From the NCBI RefSeq assembly GCF_000281045.1, contig NW_008246083.1:455119-515006 (forward strand): a DNA stretch of 59,888 nt, given 5' to 3'. The notes below the pieces were generated by a model. That model worked only from the letters and a program-made list of their open reading frames with translations. It was not told the DNA's origin and did no database searches. Shown here piece after piece: positions 32,001-43,132 of this stretch (positions are counted from its first letter, which is position 1; each line of letters starts with the position of its first letter). Source of the DNA: Saprolegnia diclina VS20. Its lineage: Eukaryota; Oomycota; Saprolegniomycetes; Saprolegniales; Saprolegniaceae. The translations under genes were made by a program, and so were the position numbers.

Positions 32001-34791
32001 GCATCCGGTGCGCCGCGTCTGCATCCAAGTGGTCGAGAGCCGTGCATTCACGGTGGGCATTTCGGTGCTGATCGGCTTTTCGTGCATCCTCACGGCCATC
32101 GACTCGCCGCTCCTCGACCCAAAGTCGGACGTCGGGCGGCTCATCAACACGTGCAACTACCTCTTTGCGATTCTCTTCTCGGCCGAGATGGTGCTGACTG
32201 TGATTGCAAAAGGGCTCGTCTTTGGCGACGACGCGTATCTCAAAGACGGATGGCGCATCCTCGACGCGTTCATCGTCGCCGTCTCGCTCATTCCGCTCAT
32301 GATGCAAACGGCCTCGGCGGTCTCGAGCCTCCGGGCGCTGCGGTCGTTGCGCGCGCTCCGGCCGCTCCGCGTCATCAACAAGCTGCCGCAGCTCAAGGTC
32401 GTTGTCAATACGCTCTTCCGGTGCCTGCCCGACATGGGCCGCACGTTTCTTTTTGTGGGCTTTATGCTCTACATCTTTGGGGTTATGGCCACGATCCTCT
32501 TCAAGGGCGCGCTTCAGACGTGCTCGTCGTCGCCGTACAACTACGGCACGAGCCAGGGACCGCCGCTGTGGTTTCCCGCCAACTACTCGGGCGTGTACTC
32601 GGCCTCGGATATTGCGACGTACGACATCATGACGCATCCGCGCTTGGTAAGCGACATGTACCCAGTGTCGCAAGCGATCGCGCTGCCAGCGTACGCAGCC
32701 TGCAACCTCTCAACGTCGCTCCTACCAACGTCCAAGGAGGTGTGCCAATGCTTCAACGCGACGTGGTCCCTCGCGACGCCCCAGGGGTAGGGTCTCATGC
32801 GGCGTCTTCTCGTGCGACTGACGTTTGCGTAGCTTTGACAACATTATCTGGAGTGTCGGCGGCCTCTACGAGCTCACGACGCTCGAGGGCTGGATCCAAG
32901 TGGCACTGGCGAGCATTGACGCGGTCGGGCCCGACATGCAGCCGATCGTCAACCACCAGGTGTGGGTCATGGCGTTCTGGTGGGTCTTTATCATCGTGTG
33001 CTGCTTCTTCGTCACCAACCTCTTCATCGCGGTGCTCTGCGACGCCTTCATGCGTGAAAACTACGGCACGCTCATCACGGAGGAGCAAATGCAGTGGATC
33101 AAGCTCCAGCGCCAAGTGCTGGCGATGCGGCCGCACGTCATTCCACCCACCCCCCACGGCTCGTGGCGCCGGCTTTGCTACGACATTGTGCAGTACCCGT
33201 ACTTTGAACACGTCATTACGATCTGCATTTTGCTCAACATGCTTGCGATGACGTCGCAAGCGTTTGGCCAATCGGCGACGACGCTCTTTGCCTTCTCGCT
33301 GCTCAACTACATCTTCTCGGCCATCTTTGGCCTCGAAGCCATCCTCAAGATCTTGGCGTTTGGCAAAGCGTACTTTACCGAGGGCTGGAATCGCTTTGAC
33401 TTTGCGATCGTCGTCTTCACCGCCGTGAGTTTGATTCTCCCGCTCTTTACGAGCGTCGACCTCGGGACAGCGTCCACGGTCGTCCGCGTCTTCCGCGTCG
33501 GCCGCGCGCTCCGGCTCATCAAGAAGGCCAAGATCATCCGCAACCTCTTTGACACGCTCACGGTACTTCCCGGACCACTCGGATGATGGCACGCAATGTG
33601 TGTAGGTGTCGCTGCCCGCGGTCGGCAACGTCACGTCGCTGCTCTTGCTGCTCTACTACATTTATGCCGCCGTCGGAGTCCAGCTCTTTGCCAAAGTCGG
33701 GGTGCGTCGGCGCTGCTTGACGCGTATGGTCATCTTCCAACTCTGTAGTTTGATGGCAACATGATCAACCGGCACCAGAACTTTCAGTCGTTCTGGACCA
33801 CGTTCCAGATGCTCATTGGGTTCTCAACGGGCGAAAGCTGGGACAATTTTACGTGGGAGATCTACAATATGAGCCCGACGACCAACCCGAGCTGCGTCGA
33901 GCGGCAGTTCAACGCGTCCATGTGCGGCTTCAACGACGCGCCGGGCTGTGCGCCCCTCGACGGCTGCGGCTCGTTTCTCATCGTGCCGTACATGTACTCG
34001 TTCTTCCTCGTCATTGGCTACGTCGGCCTCAACGTCTTCTCGGGTATCGTGATTGACGCGCTCGATGGCGGCGTCGACTCGCCCATCAACCACAACACGC
34101 TGGCCGAGTTTACCGACAAGTGGGCGACGCTCGATCCGCACGGGTCGGGGCTCATCACGACCACGCAGCTCGCGGACTTTCTCATGGCGACCAAGCCGCC
34201 CTTTGGCTTTCGCTATGTGCCGGGCATGAACCGCCGGCGCGTGCTCCAGGCCATCGGTAGCAATCTCGTATGATCTCTATTGGCCAACGGCGGATAGGGT
34301 TGCTGGACATTCACATTTACGACGGCCAATTTGTCCACTTTAAAGACGTCCCGCGTGCGCTCGTGCAGCGCATTCTGAGCGAAGTACATGGCGCTCGCTT
34401 GGTCGTCGTTACTATGCACGGTGTAGGGCGACCGGAAGAAGCTCTCGGAGATCCAGCAACTCATGCACACGATGGGCATCAACAAGCAGTTTGACGACAT
34501 GTGGTTTAGCCGGCGCGGGAAAGCCGAAGTTGCGCGCTTCAAGTCTTTTACCGCAGTCTCGGCCAAGCGCCACGTGGCCTCGCTCGTGATTGCGCGCTTC
34601 ATCTACCGGTACCGCCAAGCCCAGGCGCTCGAGCGGGCGCGGGCCGAGTTTGCCGACACACGGAGGTGCGTCACTCGACGGATTGCCCGCAGGACTCACG
34701 AATGGCTAGTTTTTGCACCGTGACCGTGCTGCAGCGAGGATCGTCTTCGAACCGCCCGACGATGACCAAGTGGGTGTCACCGGACGCCTAA
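29009..34791 (+). CDS. Four-domain voltage-gated cation channel (Cav/Nav-like alpha subunit)
   Basis: About 18 exons with 17 short introns, roughly 1,650 residues. Four six-helix domains are visible. S4 voltage sensors: LGILRVLRILRPLRALHSVP (I), ALRAFRAIKIARAWKSL (II), LRALRSLRALRPLRVINKLP (III) and VVRVFRVGRALRLIKKAKII (IV). Domain I continues as LKVLTGSLLSSLPALGNVAI, a hallmark of Cav/Nav channels. Pore loops read VTASGW (I), ITYDGY (II), TTLEGW (III) and STGESW (IV), so the filter would be S/D/E/E rather than EEEE. The domain I S5-P loop is large and Cys-rich. After IV S6 come an EF-hand-like segment (KWATLDPHGSGLITTTQLAD) and a basic IQ-like helix (VIARFIYRYRQAQALERARA). Such channels carry Ca2+ or Na+ and drive flagellar or contractile signals in protists. 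Start ATG at 29009 gives MNTVAPGPVLGASPPLRDNL. The last intron near 34665 leaves a choice of C-terminal frame, with stop at 34791 or shortly after. Confidence 0.88.
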
Positions 34792-34875
34792 GCGCGTCGC
34801 CTTGCTATTTATGATTTTCGAAAATCACTAACTTATGCTTCTTGTTGTGAAACGTCGTCTTGAACCGTTGTCGTG

Positions 34876-37800
34876 ATGGGCTGGGAAGGGGCGACGGGCC
34901 ACCTCTACGTGACGGGCGACCTCGTCGAGGACGGACCGAGCAGCGTCAAGCACCATATGCCCGTCCAAGGACGCAAGATCAAGGCTCTCCAAGGCGGCTA
35001 CAATGCTTCGCTGGCGCTCGTCGACGGCTGGGAGCTCGCGTGGATGACGCCGCCCGTACGAACTTTGCAGTTGGCTGCGGTGGCACACACAAGTACCCTA
35101 GGTCTTTGAGCTCGCCAAGCCGCAGCACGACGTCAAGATTCACATGCTTGCCTTTGGCGCCAAGCACACGCTCGGGCTCAGCCTCGACGGCCACCTCTAC
35201 GCGTGGGGCGTCGGCGAGAGCGGCCAGCTCGGCCTCGGCGGCGCCATCACGAGCACCAAGACACCCCGCAAGCTGCGCGAGCTTCCGGGCGTCGCCTTCA
35301 CCTCGGCACGCCGTTTGATGCAAGAGGAGGCTTCACGGAGAATATCGTAGGTGGCCTGCGGCGGGTTTCACTCGGCGGCCGTGACGTCGACGGGCGCGCT
35401 CTACACGTGGGGCCGCAACCTCGAGGGGCAGCTCGGCCACGCGTCGTCGCTGCTCTCAACGAGCGAGAATGAAACTCAGAACGGCGTCTTCTTCCACCCC
35501 AAGCACGTTGACGCGTTCCTCAAGAAGCGCTGCAAGCAGATAGCGTGCGGCGACAAGTTGTCCGTCATCCTCACGGACGCCGGCGATGTCTATGCGTGCG
35601 GCGAAGGCCAAGTGGGCCAGCTCGGGCAAGGTACTCGTCGTCACTTGAACGGTAGCGGGACTCACTGGAGGCGAAGGTCGGTGCACCAAGCAATTTCTAC
35701 CCCTCCTCACGCTCCTCGGCGAAAAGACCGACCCGTTCGTCCAGGTGGCGTGCGGCTGGGCCCACGCGCTCGCGCTCACGTCGTCTGGTCGGCTCTTTGC
35801 GTGGGGCTTCAACCAATACGGGCAGCTTGGCCTCGACGATACCAAGTCACGCTTCGTCCCCGAAGAGCTCCCCGGTCTCCTCTTCAAGCACGTGTATGCC
35901 GGCGGCAACTACGCCGCCGGTATTTCGTGTACGACGACCTATGTGCGTGATGCTTGCCTAAGATGAAGGATCGTAGCGGCCGGTCGGCTGTATACTTGGG
36001 GAAATGGTCGGCACGGGAAGCTCGGTCACGGCCACGACGACAACGTCTGTCGCCCACTCGTCGTCGACGCCGTCCAAGACACGTACGTGCAGGCGGTCGC
36101 GTGCGCGGCCCGTCACATGATCTTCTTTGCGCCGTCGTGGGTACGTCGTGCTCCCAATGGTCTTTTTCAAGCTAGCAAATGGCGCGTAGGTCGAGCACAT
36201 TCAACCCACTTGCGGCGCCATGTCGGGCGGCACGCAGCTGCGCATCTTTGGCTCCGGGTTTTGGGCGACCGACGACTTGACGGTGCGCTTTGTGCCGCTT
36301 ACGGACGGGCGACTGGCGCGCGCCGCGCTCGCCGCGTACGATCCTGTCACTGGCACCGTACGTGCTCTTGTCGCGATACGAAAGGGCGGGAGCATTAAGG
36401 ATAGATTGCGTGCGAGGTGCCTCGGTTCGGCGTCCCCGGCGACTTTGCCGTTGAAGTGGCCATGAATGGCAAGCACTTTACGTCCAACGGCGTTCTCTTT
36501 GAAGTGTTTGCCCCGCCGACCGTCACCTTTGTCTCGCACAAGGAACTGCCGCTCGTCAACGAGACGAATGCTGTCGTGCGTATGCATTTGCGCGGTGAGC
36601 GACCCAAAGCTGCCGACGTCCCAGTCGTTCGATGGGTCCCGCTCGACGGTCGCTTGGCTCCGGTGCTCGTCGAGGGCGTCTGTGGCGAGTAGCCATCTTC
36701 TAGTGCGTGGGGAAGAAGCTGTTGACGCGCTGGTGTGTAGGATTCCCAAGGCCGACAGCGGCTCGGACGACGGCGACGACGCGCTTGCAACCAACGCCGA
36801 GGACGACGAGGACGACGAGCACGACAATGTGTTTCAGCTCGCGTTTCCGGCGCCGTCGTTCGAGATGAACCGTTGCTTTTGTTTGTTGTCGACAGGGACA
36901 CGGTGCTAATTGGACGAGCACGTAGAGTCCGAGCTCGTTGCGTGCACGCTCGATGTGTCGTTCAACGGCGTCGACTTTAACGCGGTGCGCATCCACGACC
37001 CGTTCCACAGTGGGCTCCCGGATCCTGAAGTCGTCTACTTTCACGAGGTCCACCAATGGCCCATGACATGTTTCTGTCAGTGACACCATGCTCTTCTAGG
37101 CCGCGATCACCCGCGTCGTCCCCAACGGCGTTGCGCTGCCCGGCGACAATATGGCGATTGAGATTCGCATTCAACAAATGTTCGATATCGGCCAGCTCAA
37201 GTGCCGCATCCGGTGCGCCGAGCCCGAGACACTGTGCGAATGTGACTATTTCACGGCCAATCATGTTTTTTCGGGGTTAGGGATGCACCCTACCGTATTG
37301 CGTCGACAAATCTCGCGGTCGTCTCGTTTAGCGTCGACGACCAAGTGGTCCACTGTTCGATCCCACCGTTTGCCGACTGGCGCGTCGACACGATCACGCC
37401 GCTCCGAGACGATCCCGACTCGGACGACGATGTGCGTTTTGGATTTAAAAAAGGTTAGGCAGGACGGATGTTGCATTAGACCAAGAGTAAGCCTACGACG
37501 CCGCCCGGCGCGTGGTTCCAGCCGGACGCCCAGTGGTTTACAACGACCGTACAAGTGTCGCTCAACGGCGGCGCGACGTATTTGGCGCCCATCTCACCGG
37601 GCGTTGCCGACGTCGTCGCGTACACACCCGGTACGCTCGAGGCAATCACGCCGACCTCCGGGCCGCTCAGCGGCGGCACGCTTGTGTCGCTCCGGTCCAA
37701 CTACTTTCAGTACGACACGAATGACGCGATGGTGTCGATCGAGTACAACGGGGACATCCAGTTCGTACCTGGCTTTGTCAAGACGCTTCCCGAGGTCTGA

Positions 37801-38468
37801 GTCTTTGTGGTGGCGTCAAATAGGTCGCGACGCATTCGTGCCTTCGTAGGCCACGGAGCGAGCGCTGACGTTTGAGATGCCGACGTTTTTCGTGCCGCCC
37901 CCGCCCCCCATGGAGAGTCCGCGCCCGGGGGGTGGCATCGTGTACCCCCCCGCCCCCGTGCTCCCCAACGCGATCGTCAAGGTCGCACTCAACGGCTCGA
38001 CGTACGCCCACGAGTCGTCGGTTCCGTTCGAGTTTTACTGTATCTTGACTCTACACGTTAGCCAGCTTCAAGTTGTCTCATTTGTGTAGACAACCCCAAG
38101 GTCGTCACGGTCGAGCCGAGCACCGTATCGCCCGGCGTGACGCTTCAACTGACGGGCGAGCTCTTCCGGACGGGTCCGCTCGCCAAGTACAAGCTCACGA
38201 ACGCCGACGGCACGTTCTCCGCGGTGCGGTCGTCATCCCAATGCTTTCTCACACGACGTTTGGCCAGGACGTGCAAGCGAATTTGGTCGATGAAAAGGGA
38301 GTCAAGTTGTACAAAGTTGAGATTCCGGCCTTGGGCAAGGCCGCCGAAGGCGATCTTTGGTTTCACGCTGCACTCAACGGCGTTCAGTACAGCACCAGCG
38401 ATACTGCCAAGGTCCTGTACGTCGATCAACCCGAATCGTCGACCAAGGACGACAAACGCAAACATTGA
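34876..38468 (+). CDS. RCC1-repeat plus IPT/TIG-domain protein
   Basis: Hand-spliced from about a dozen exons (introns 43-55 nt), roughly 1,000 residues. The N-terminal part is an RCC1 propeller: HTLGLSLDGHLYAWGVGESG, FHSAAVTSTGALYTWGRNLE, SVILTDAGDVYACGEGQVGQ, AHALALTSSGRLFAWGFNQY and RLYTWGNGRHGKLGHGH. From about 36190 IPT/TIG-like beta domains follow: IQPTCGAMSGGTQLRIFGSG, then FAVEVAMNGKHFTSNGVLFE, VALPGDNMAIEIRIQQMF, ITPTSGPLSGGTLVSLRSNY, VKVALNGSTYAHESSVPFEF and VTVEPSTVSPGVTLQLTGEL. An acidic patch (DSGSDDGDDALATNAEDDED) lies between. IPT domains are Ig-like folds found in receptors and transcription factors. No signal peptide is seen, so an intracellular scaffold is likely. Start ATG at 34876 (MGWEGATGHLYVTGDLVEDG); stop TGA at 38466-38468. 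Confidence 0.8.
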
Positions 38469-38571
38469 GGAATCATCAACTTCATATTGTCTTTTACTAT
38501 CAACTTGAAACAAAACAATTTGCTTGTGACTGGACATCAACACGGCCGACCGCCAACACCACCTGCCACAT

Positions 38572-39699
38572 TTAGACAGTCGACTGGGCCGGGAGCTTGC
38601 CGGCGGCTTGGAGGTCCTTGACGACGTCGCTGATCTTGACGCCGCCGTTGAGGCAGCCACCGCAGTTGTGGAGCGCGATGACCGCATGGTCGTTGGGACT
38701 GATGACCGGCGAGCCCGACGACCCGCCCTCCGTGTCGACCATGTAGCCGACTTCGTTGGCAACGCAGCTGTTGATGTTGAGCGACTCAATCGTGCCCTGG
38801 GCGCCGTTGTCGAGGAGGTACCCAATACGGCGCGGCTTGCCCGCGGGATGCTGCGGGATGTAGATCTGTTCACCGAGCTTGGGGCCCGACGCGCGCGCCT
38901 TGAGGAAGCCGTACTTGGCCAAGCTCACGCCCGACTTGAGGTTGAGCTTGACGAGCGTGTAGTCGAGGTTCTTGTTGGTGCGGATGAACGTCGCGCTCGT
39001 GGCCACGATGGTGCCGCGGCAAGCGAGCTGCTGCGTGTTGTTCGGGTCCGCGCACGTCGCGCACTCGGCGCCAAACTCAAACTGAATGTCCTTGGCCGCG
39101 TTGGCGTCGCCGATGCAGTGGTTGTTGGTGATCAAGTGGCCCTCCGAGCCAAAGAGCCACCCGGTGCAGAGCGACGTGCCGCCAATGAGGAGCCGGCCCA
39201 CGGCCTGCGCCTTGGTGTACTGCGTCGGGAGCGAGCTCTTGACGCACACCGCAGCCTTGGTGTCGTCCGTGCCGCAAATGGCCTCGGTCGGGCGCGGCGG
39301 CACACCGTACGCGAGACTATCGATGCGGAAGGCGTCGACGCCGTCGAGGAGCGCAATGTCTTCGCGCGGCGGCGTGTACGAGAGCACGACCGAGCCGCCG
39401 GGGATGTACTCGGCGTAAAAGTTGTCGCGGTCGCCGCCCGTGTACTTGACCGACGTCGATCCGTCGGGCGACGAGAGCGTGAGGACAGCGCCGTTGGGCA
39501 AGTTGAGCGAGTCAAAGTGCAGCGAGACGTACGAGGCGGCGTCGCGCGAAATGACGGTGCGCAGCGGCACCGACCCGTTCGACGCCAGCGTGTACGGCGC
39601 CGTGCGACCGATCTCGTCGGCGCCCTGGAAGCACGTCTGGCCGGCCACGAGCGACGCCGCGAGGCCAACGAGCGCAGTGAGCTTGGCGAAGGAAATCAT
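38572..39699 (-). CDS. Secreted trypsin-like serine protease, copy 1
   Basis: Intronless, 375 residues. A signal peptide (MISFAKLTALVGLAASLVAG) precedes QTCFQGADEI. An ~130-residue N-terminal beta-rich part precedes the chymotrypsin-fold domain, with catalytic His194 (TNNHCIG), Asp246 (LDYTLVKL) and Ser328 (EGGSSGSPV). The G-S-S-G-S-P active site resembles bacterial glutamyl/lysyl endopeptidases more than GDSGGP trypsin, so the protease class is S1-like rather than digestive trypsin. Cys pairs (CATC, NCGGC) suggest disulfides. It should act outside the cell. It is nearly identical to the gene at 41152-42279, and the two face away from each other around a gap; only three residues differ (T37A, Q278K, K361N). 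Upstream sequence is lost 10 nt before the ATG in the N run. Confidence 0.93.
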   Translation of the reverse strand: MISFAKLTALVGLAASLVAGQTCFQGADEIGRTAPYTLASNGSVPLRTVISRDAASYVSLHFDSLNLPNGAVLTLSSPDGSTSVKYTGGDRDNFYAEYIPGGSVVLSYTPPREDIALLDGVDAFRIDSLAYGVPPRPTEAICGTDDTKAAVCVKSSLPTQYTKAQAVGRLLIGGTSLCTGWLFGSEGHLITNNHCIGDANAAKDIQFEFGAECATCADPNNTQQLACRGTIVATSATFIRTNKNLDYTLVKLNLKSGVSLAKYGFLKARASGPKLGEQIYIPQHPAGKPRRIGYLLDNGAQGTIESLNINSCVANEVGYMVDTEGGSSGSPVISPNDHAVIALHNCGGCLNGGVKISDVVKDLQAAGKLPAQSTV

Positions 39700-39709
39700 C
39701 GTGGGATGC

Positions 39710-40179
39710 NNNNNNNNNNNNNNNNNNNNNNNNNNNNNNNNNNNNNNNNNNNNNNNNNNNNNNNNNNNNNNNNNNNNNNNNNNNNNNNNNNNNNNNNNNN
39801 NNNNNNNNNNNNNNNNNNNNNNNNNNNNNNNNNNNNNNNNNNNNNNNNNNNNNNNNNNNNNNNNNNNNNNNNNNNNNNNNNNNNNNNNNNNNNNNNNNNN
39901 NNNNNNNNNNNNNNNNNNNNNNNNNNNNNNNNNNNNNNNNNNNNNNNNNNNNNNNNNNNNNNNNNNNNNNNNNNNNNNNNNNNNNNNNNNNNNNNNNNNN
40001 NNNNNNNNNNNNNNNNNNNNNNNNNNNNNNNNNNNNNNNNNNNNNNNNNNNNNNNNNNNNNNNNNNNNNNNNNNNNNNNNNNNNNNNNNNNNNNNNNNNN
40101 NNNNNNNNNNNNNNNNNNNNNNNNNNNNNNNNNNNNNNNNNNNNNNNNNNNNNNNNNNNNNNNNNNNNNNNNNNNNNNN
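39710..40179. other. Assembly gap (470 N)
   Basis: A run of N replaces the sequence immediately upstream of protease copy 1. The gap sits between two inverted near-identical genes, a place where assemblers often fail. The true length is unknown. Confidence 0.99.
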
Positions 40180-41151
40180 GCAGATCTGAGTCGGATCGCT
40201 GTCTGATGAGATGTACTCAGACGACGTACTCAGATTGAAGCAGCAAAAGTGGGACTCTCGGGCGGTCGGAAGAGTCGCACACCCACGAAATCATTGATCC
40301 CAGAAACTTTATCTGATGCGATCTGGGAAGCGAGAACGATGTGGTTCGCAGCGCCAAAGACCCGTGCACTTGGCGAATGCGCTCGGTGACCACTACCCCA
40401 GACAAAAAACGAGCTCGCGCGTCACAACTCTCAATACGCGTTTGGCCAGAAATACACGCTGCAACAAAGAATTGAGCTCGAATTCAACCGTGCCACCTAG
40501 TGAACTCAGACCCGTGTCTGGTTTCGCATGTATCTGAGTACCTCGCTCTGATAATCGTAGGCGGCGTGCATATGATGACACCGGCAGGTACGACGCGCAA
40601 CCCGCCCGCTCTTGAGAGCGCCCACAGTCCAGCTACCAAATGACTGGTTTCGCTGCCAGCTGCACCTTGATTCAAAAAGCAACTACTAGTACGGTCGAGG
40701 CTCCCCAGTCAGACTAAACATAACCCATATGTTGCTCACCTCGCTGCTGGTTCCTCACCGCCACGCAGCTCCCCACGCAGCCCTCGCATGATGCACACAC
40801 CGTCGCCATGCAGTTCGTACGCACAAGTAGCCAATTCGAACGACGGATCTCGTCCCACCCAATCTGCTCGAGTGCTGCGGCCGTCGAGCGCGGGCGTGGT
40901 GAACGTCGAGCTAGTTGGGCTGGGTACGGCTGGGCTCAGATGGCCGCAGGGATTAGCTGCTCACCACAGAGTACGAATCCGCTCGATTCTCAGGTGCATG
41001 CAGCACAGAGTTCTCAGGTGTTGTGTTCGTACACAGCGTCGTTGGCGCACCCATGGATTCAAATCCGTTTGTGGCGGCTACAGTGTAGTACAAATCGCTT
41101 TGGCCCGCGCCTCGTAGCTCACTTTTCCTTTTGCAGCCATTGCATCCCACG
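40180..41151. other. Intergenic, protease copy 2 upstream region
   Basis: 972 bp between the gap and copy 2 hold no recognised gene. The last 35 bp contain an initiator-like promoter element. ACTCAGA/TCTGAG words recur near 40185-40240. Confidence 0.5.
41117..41132 (+). promoter_or_regulatory. Oomycete-type initiator (Inr) of protease copy 2
   Basis: GCTCACTTTTCCTTTT closely follows the published oomycete core promoter consensus GCTCATTYYNCAWTTT and lies 35 nt before the ATG at 41152, the expected distance. The transcription start would be at or near the CA. Confidence 0.6.
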
Positions 41152-42279
41152 ATGATTTCCTTCGCCAAGCTCACTGCGCTCGTTGGCCTCGCGGCGTCGC
41201 TCGTGGCCGGCCAGACGTGCTTCCAGGGCGCCGACGAGATCGGTCGCACGGCACCGTACGCGCTGGCGTCCAACGGGTCGGTGCCGCTGCGCACCGTCAT
41301 TTCGCGCGACGCCGCCTCGTACGTCTCGCTGCACTTTGACTCGCTCAACTTGCCCAACGGCGCTGTCCTCACGCTCTCGTCGCCCGACGGATCGACGTCG
41401 GTCAAGTACACGGGCGGCGACCGCGACAACTTTTACGCCGAGTACATCCCCGGCGGCTCGGTCGTGCTCTCGTACACGCCGCCGCGCGAAGACATTGCGC
41501 TCCTCGACGGCGTCGACGCCTTCCGCATCGATAGTCTCGCGTACGGTGTGCCGCCGCGCCCGACCGAGGCCATTTGCGGCACGGACGACACCAAGGCTGC
41601 GGTGTGCGTCAAGAGCTCGCTCCCGACGCAGTACACCAAGGCGCAGGCCGTGGGCCGGCTCCTCATTGGCGGCACGTCGCTCTGCACCGGGTGGCTCTTT
41701 GGCTCGGAGGGCCACTTGATCACCAACAACCACTGCATCGGCGACGCCAACGCGGCCAAGGACATTCAGTTTGAGTTTGGCGCCGAGTGCGCGACGTGCG
41801 CGGACCCGAACAACACGCAGCAGCTCGCTTGCCGCGGCACCATCGTGGCCACGAGCGCGACGTTCATCCGCACCAACAAGAACCTCGACTACACGCTCGT
41901 CAAGCTCAACCTCAAGTCGGGCGTGAGCTTGGCCAAGTACGGCTTCCTCAAGGCGCGCGCGTCGGGCCCCAAGCTCGGCGAAAAGATCTACATCCCGCAG
42001 CACCCCGCGGGCAAGCCGCGCCGCATCGGGTACCTCCTCGACAACGGCGCACAGGGCACGATTGAGTCGCTCAACATCAACAGCTGCGTTGCCAACGAAG
42101 TCGGCTACATGGTCGACACGGAGGGCGGGTCGTCGGGCTCGCCGGTCATCAGTCCCAACGACCACGCGGTCATCGCGCTCCACAACTGCGGTGGCTGCCT
42201 CAACGGCGGCGTCAAGATCAGCGACGTCGTCAACGACCTCCAAGCCGCCGGCAAGCTCCCGGCCCAGTCGACTGTCTAA
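41152..42279 (+). CDS. Secreted trypsin-like serine protease, copy 2
   Basis: Intronless, 375 residues, with signal peptide and triad His194/Asp246/Ser328 exactly as in the inverted copy at 38572-39699. The protein differs by three substitutions, and the nucleotide differences seen are few, partly synonymous (for example TCC/TCG, GCA/GCG). Identity runs from at least 10 nt upstream of the ATG, where copy 1 disappears into the gap, to about 4 nt past the stop codon, where the sequences part abruptly. Start ATG at 41152 is preferred over an in-frame ATG at 41131 because the signal peptide begins there and the promoter element is at 41117. A secreted endopeptidase role is inferred from the fold. 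Confidence 0.93.
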   Translation: MISFAKLTALVGLAASLVAGQTCFQGADEIGRTAPYALASNGSVPLRTVISRDAASYVSLHFDSLNLPNGAVLTLSSPDGSTSVKYTGGDRDNFYAEYIPGGSVVLSYTPPREDIALLDGVDAFRIDSLAYGVPPRPTEAICGTDDTKAAVCVKSSLPTQYTKAQAVGRLLIGGTSLCTGWLFGSEGHLITNNHCIGDANAAKDIQFEFGAECATCADPNNTQQLACRGTIVATSATFIRTNKNLDYTLVKLNLKSGVSLAKYGFLKARASGPKLGEKIYIPQHPAGKPRRIGYLLDNGAQGTIESLNINSCVANEVGYMVDTEGGSSGSPVISPNDHAVIALHNCGGCLNGGVKISDVVNDLQAAGKLPAQSTV

Positions 42280-43132
42280 ATAGTATGTCGAGACGAGTCG
42301 TGTTGTTTGTCAATAATGGAGTTCCAAGTTTTGAGTCGTCCGGAGTGTCTTATTGTCCACAGAACTCTCGTACACACTAGACTAGCTGCAACTATCGACT
42401 AGGAAGGACAATGGGGGGAAATAACGTTGTATTGTGCTCGTACCCTTTGAAGACACAACGGTGCAAACGTGTTGTGTCATAACTAAGGAAGCGCCCAAAC
42501 ACTGCTTGGCAAGCAGGTTGCTGAAGCGCCGAGATCTGAGCACGAACGCGAGTGCTGTGACTACAGCTGTACATTGTAAAAGCGTTCTCTATGTGTGCTC
42601 TTCGTGTGCAATCAGAGGGTTGTGTATAGGACGACGCTTCAATCGCACCTGCTTTATTGTAGCGTGCCACAATGCCACTCGAAATCACACTCGGGCCGAG
42701 CGATCTGAGTCGCCGGGATCAAGTAATGACATTGCCGTGAGAGAAGTCACGTTCGTTTGACATGCATACAGATCATGGCGCGCAAAAGCATGCGCTGGGT
42801 CGGAAGTTGTGCAGAGGGCGTCGTGGCTTCACGCTTGCTCACGTTCCATTGCTCTTTGCCATCGCCATCCGAAGCCAGGGTACGGTTATTAGCTGAGTGT
42901 TTGGCTTCGGTTATAAATATGCATTTGAAGCCGACACTGTATCTTCATTACCAGCTATTGTATGCATATATATCCCTCAGATTGACTCATTTCGAACGCC
43001 ATCTGGAACTACCGCAGACCAAACAGCAGGTCGGAGCGAGAGCGCGAGAGCCGTCCGTTGTCCGTATGTCTGCGTTGAGGGCTCGCCAAGAGCAAACTCA
43101 CTTCTGTATTCTCTCTTCTTGACACAATCACC
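42280..43132. other. Intergenic between proteases 2 and 3
   Basis: 853 bp without a recognised gene. It contains AT-rich stretches (42895-43000) and, close to the next ATG, an initiator-like element at 43096-43110. Confidence 0.5.
43096..43110 (+). promoter_or_regulatory. Initiator-like element of protease 3
   Basis: ACTCACTTCTGTATT partly fits the oomycete initiator consensus and lies 23 nt before the ATG at 43133. It is weaker than the element before protease 2. Confidence 0.4.

Noticed and set aside
38608-40206. Long plus-strand frame across protease copy 1 and the gap
   Set aside because: It passes through the N run and is the Arg/Val-rich antisense of a well-supported protease.
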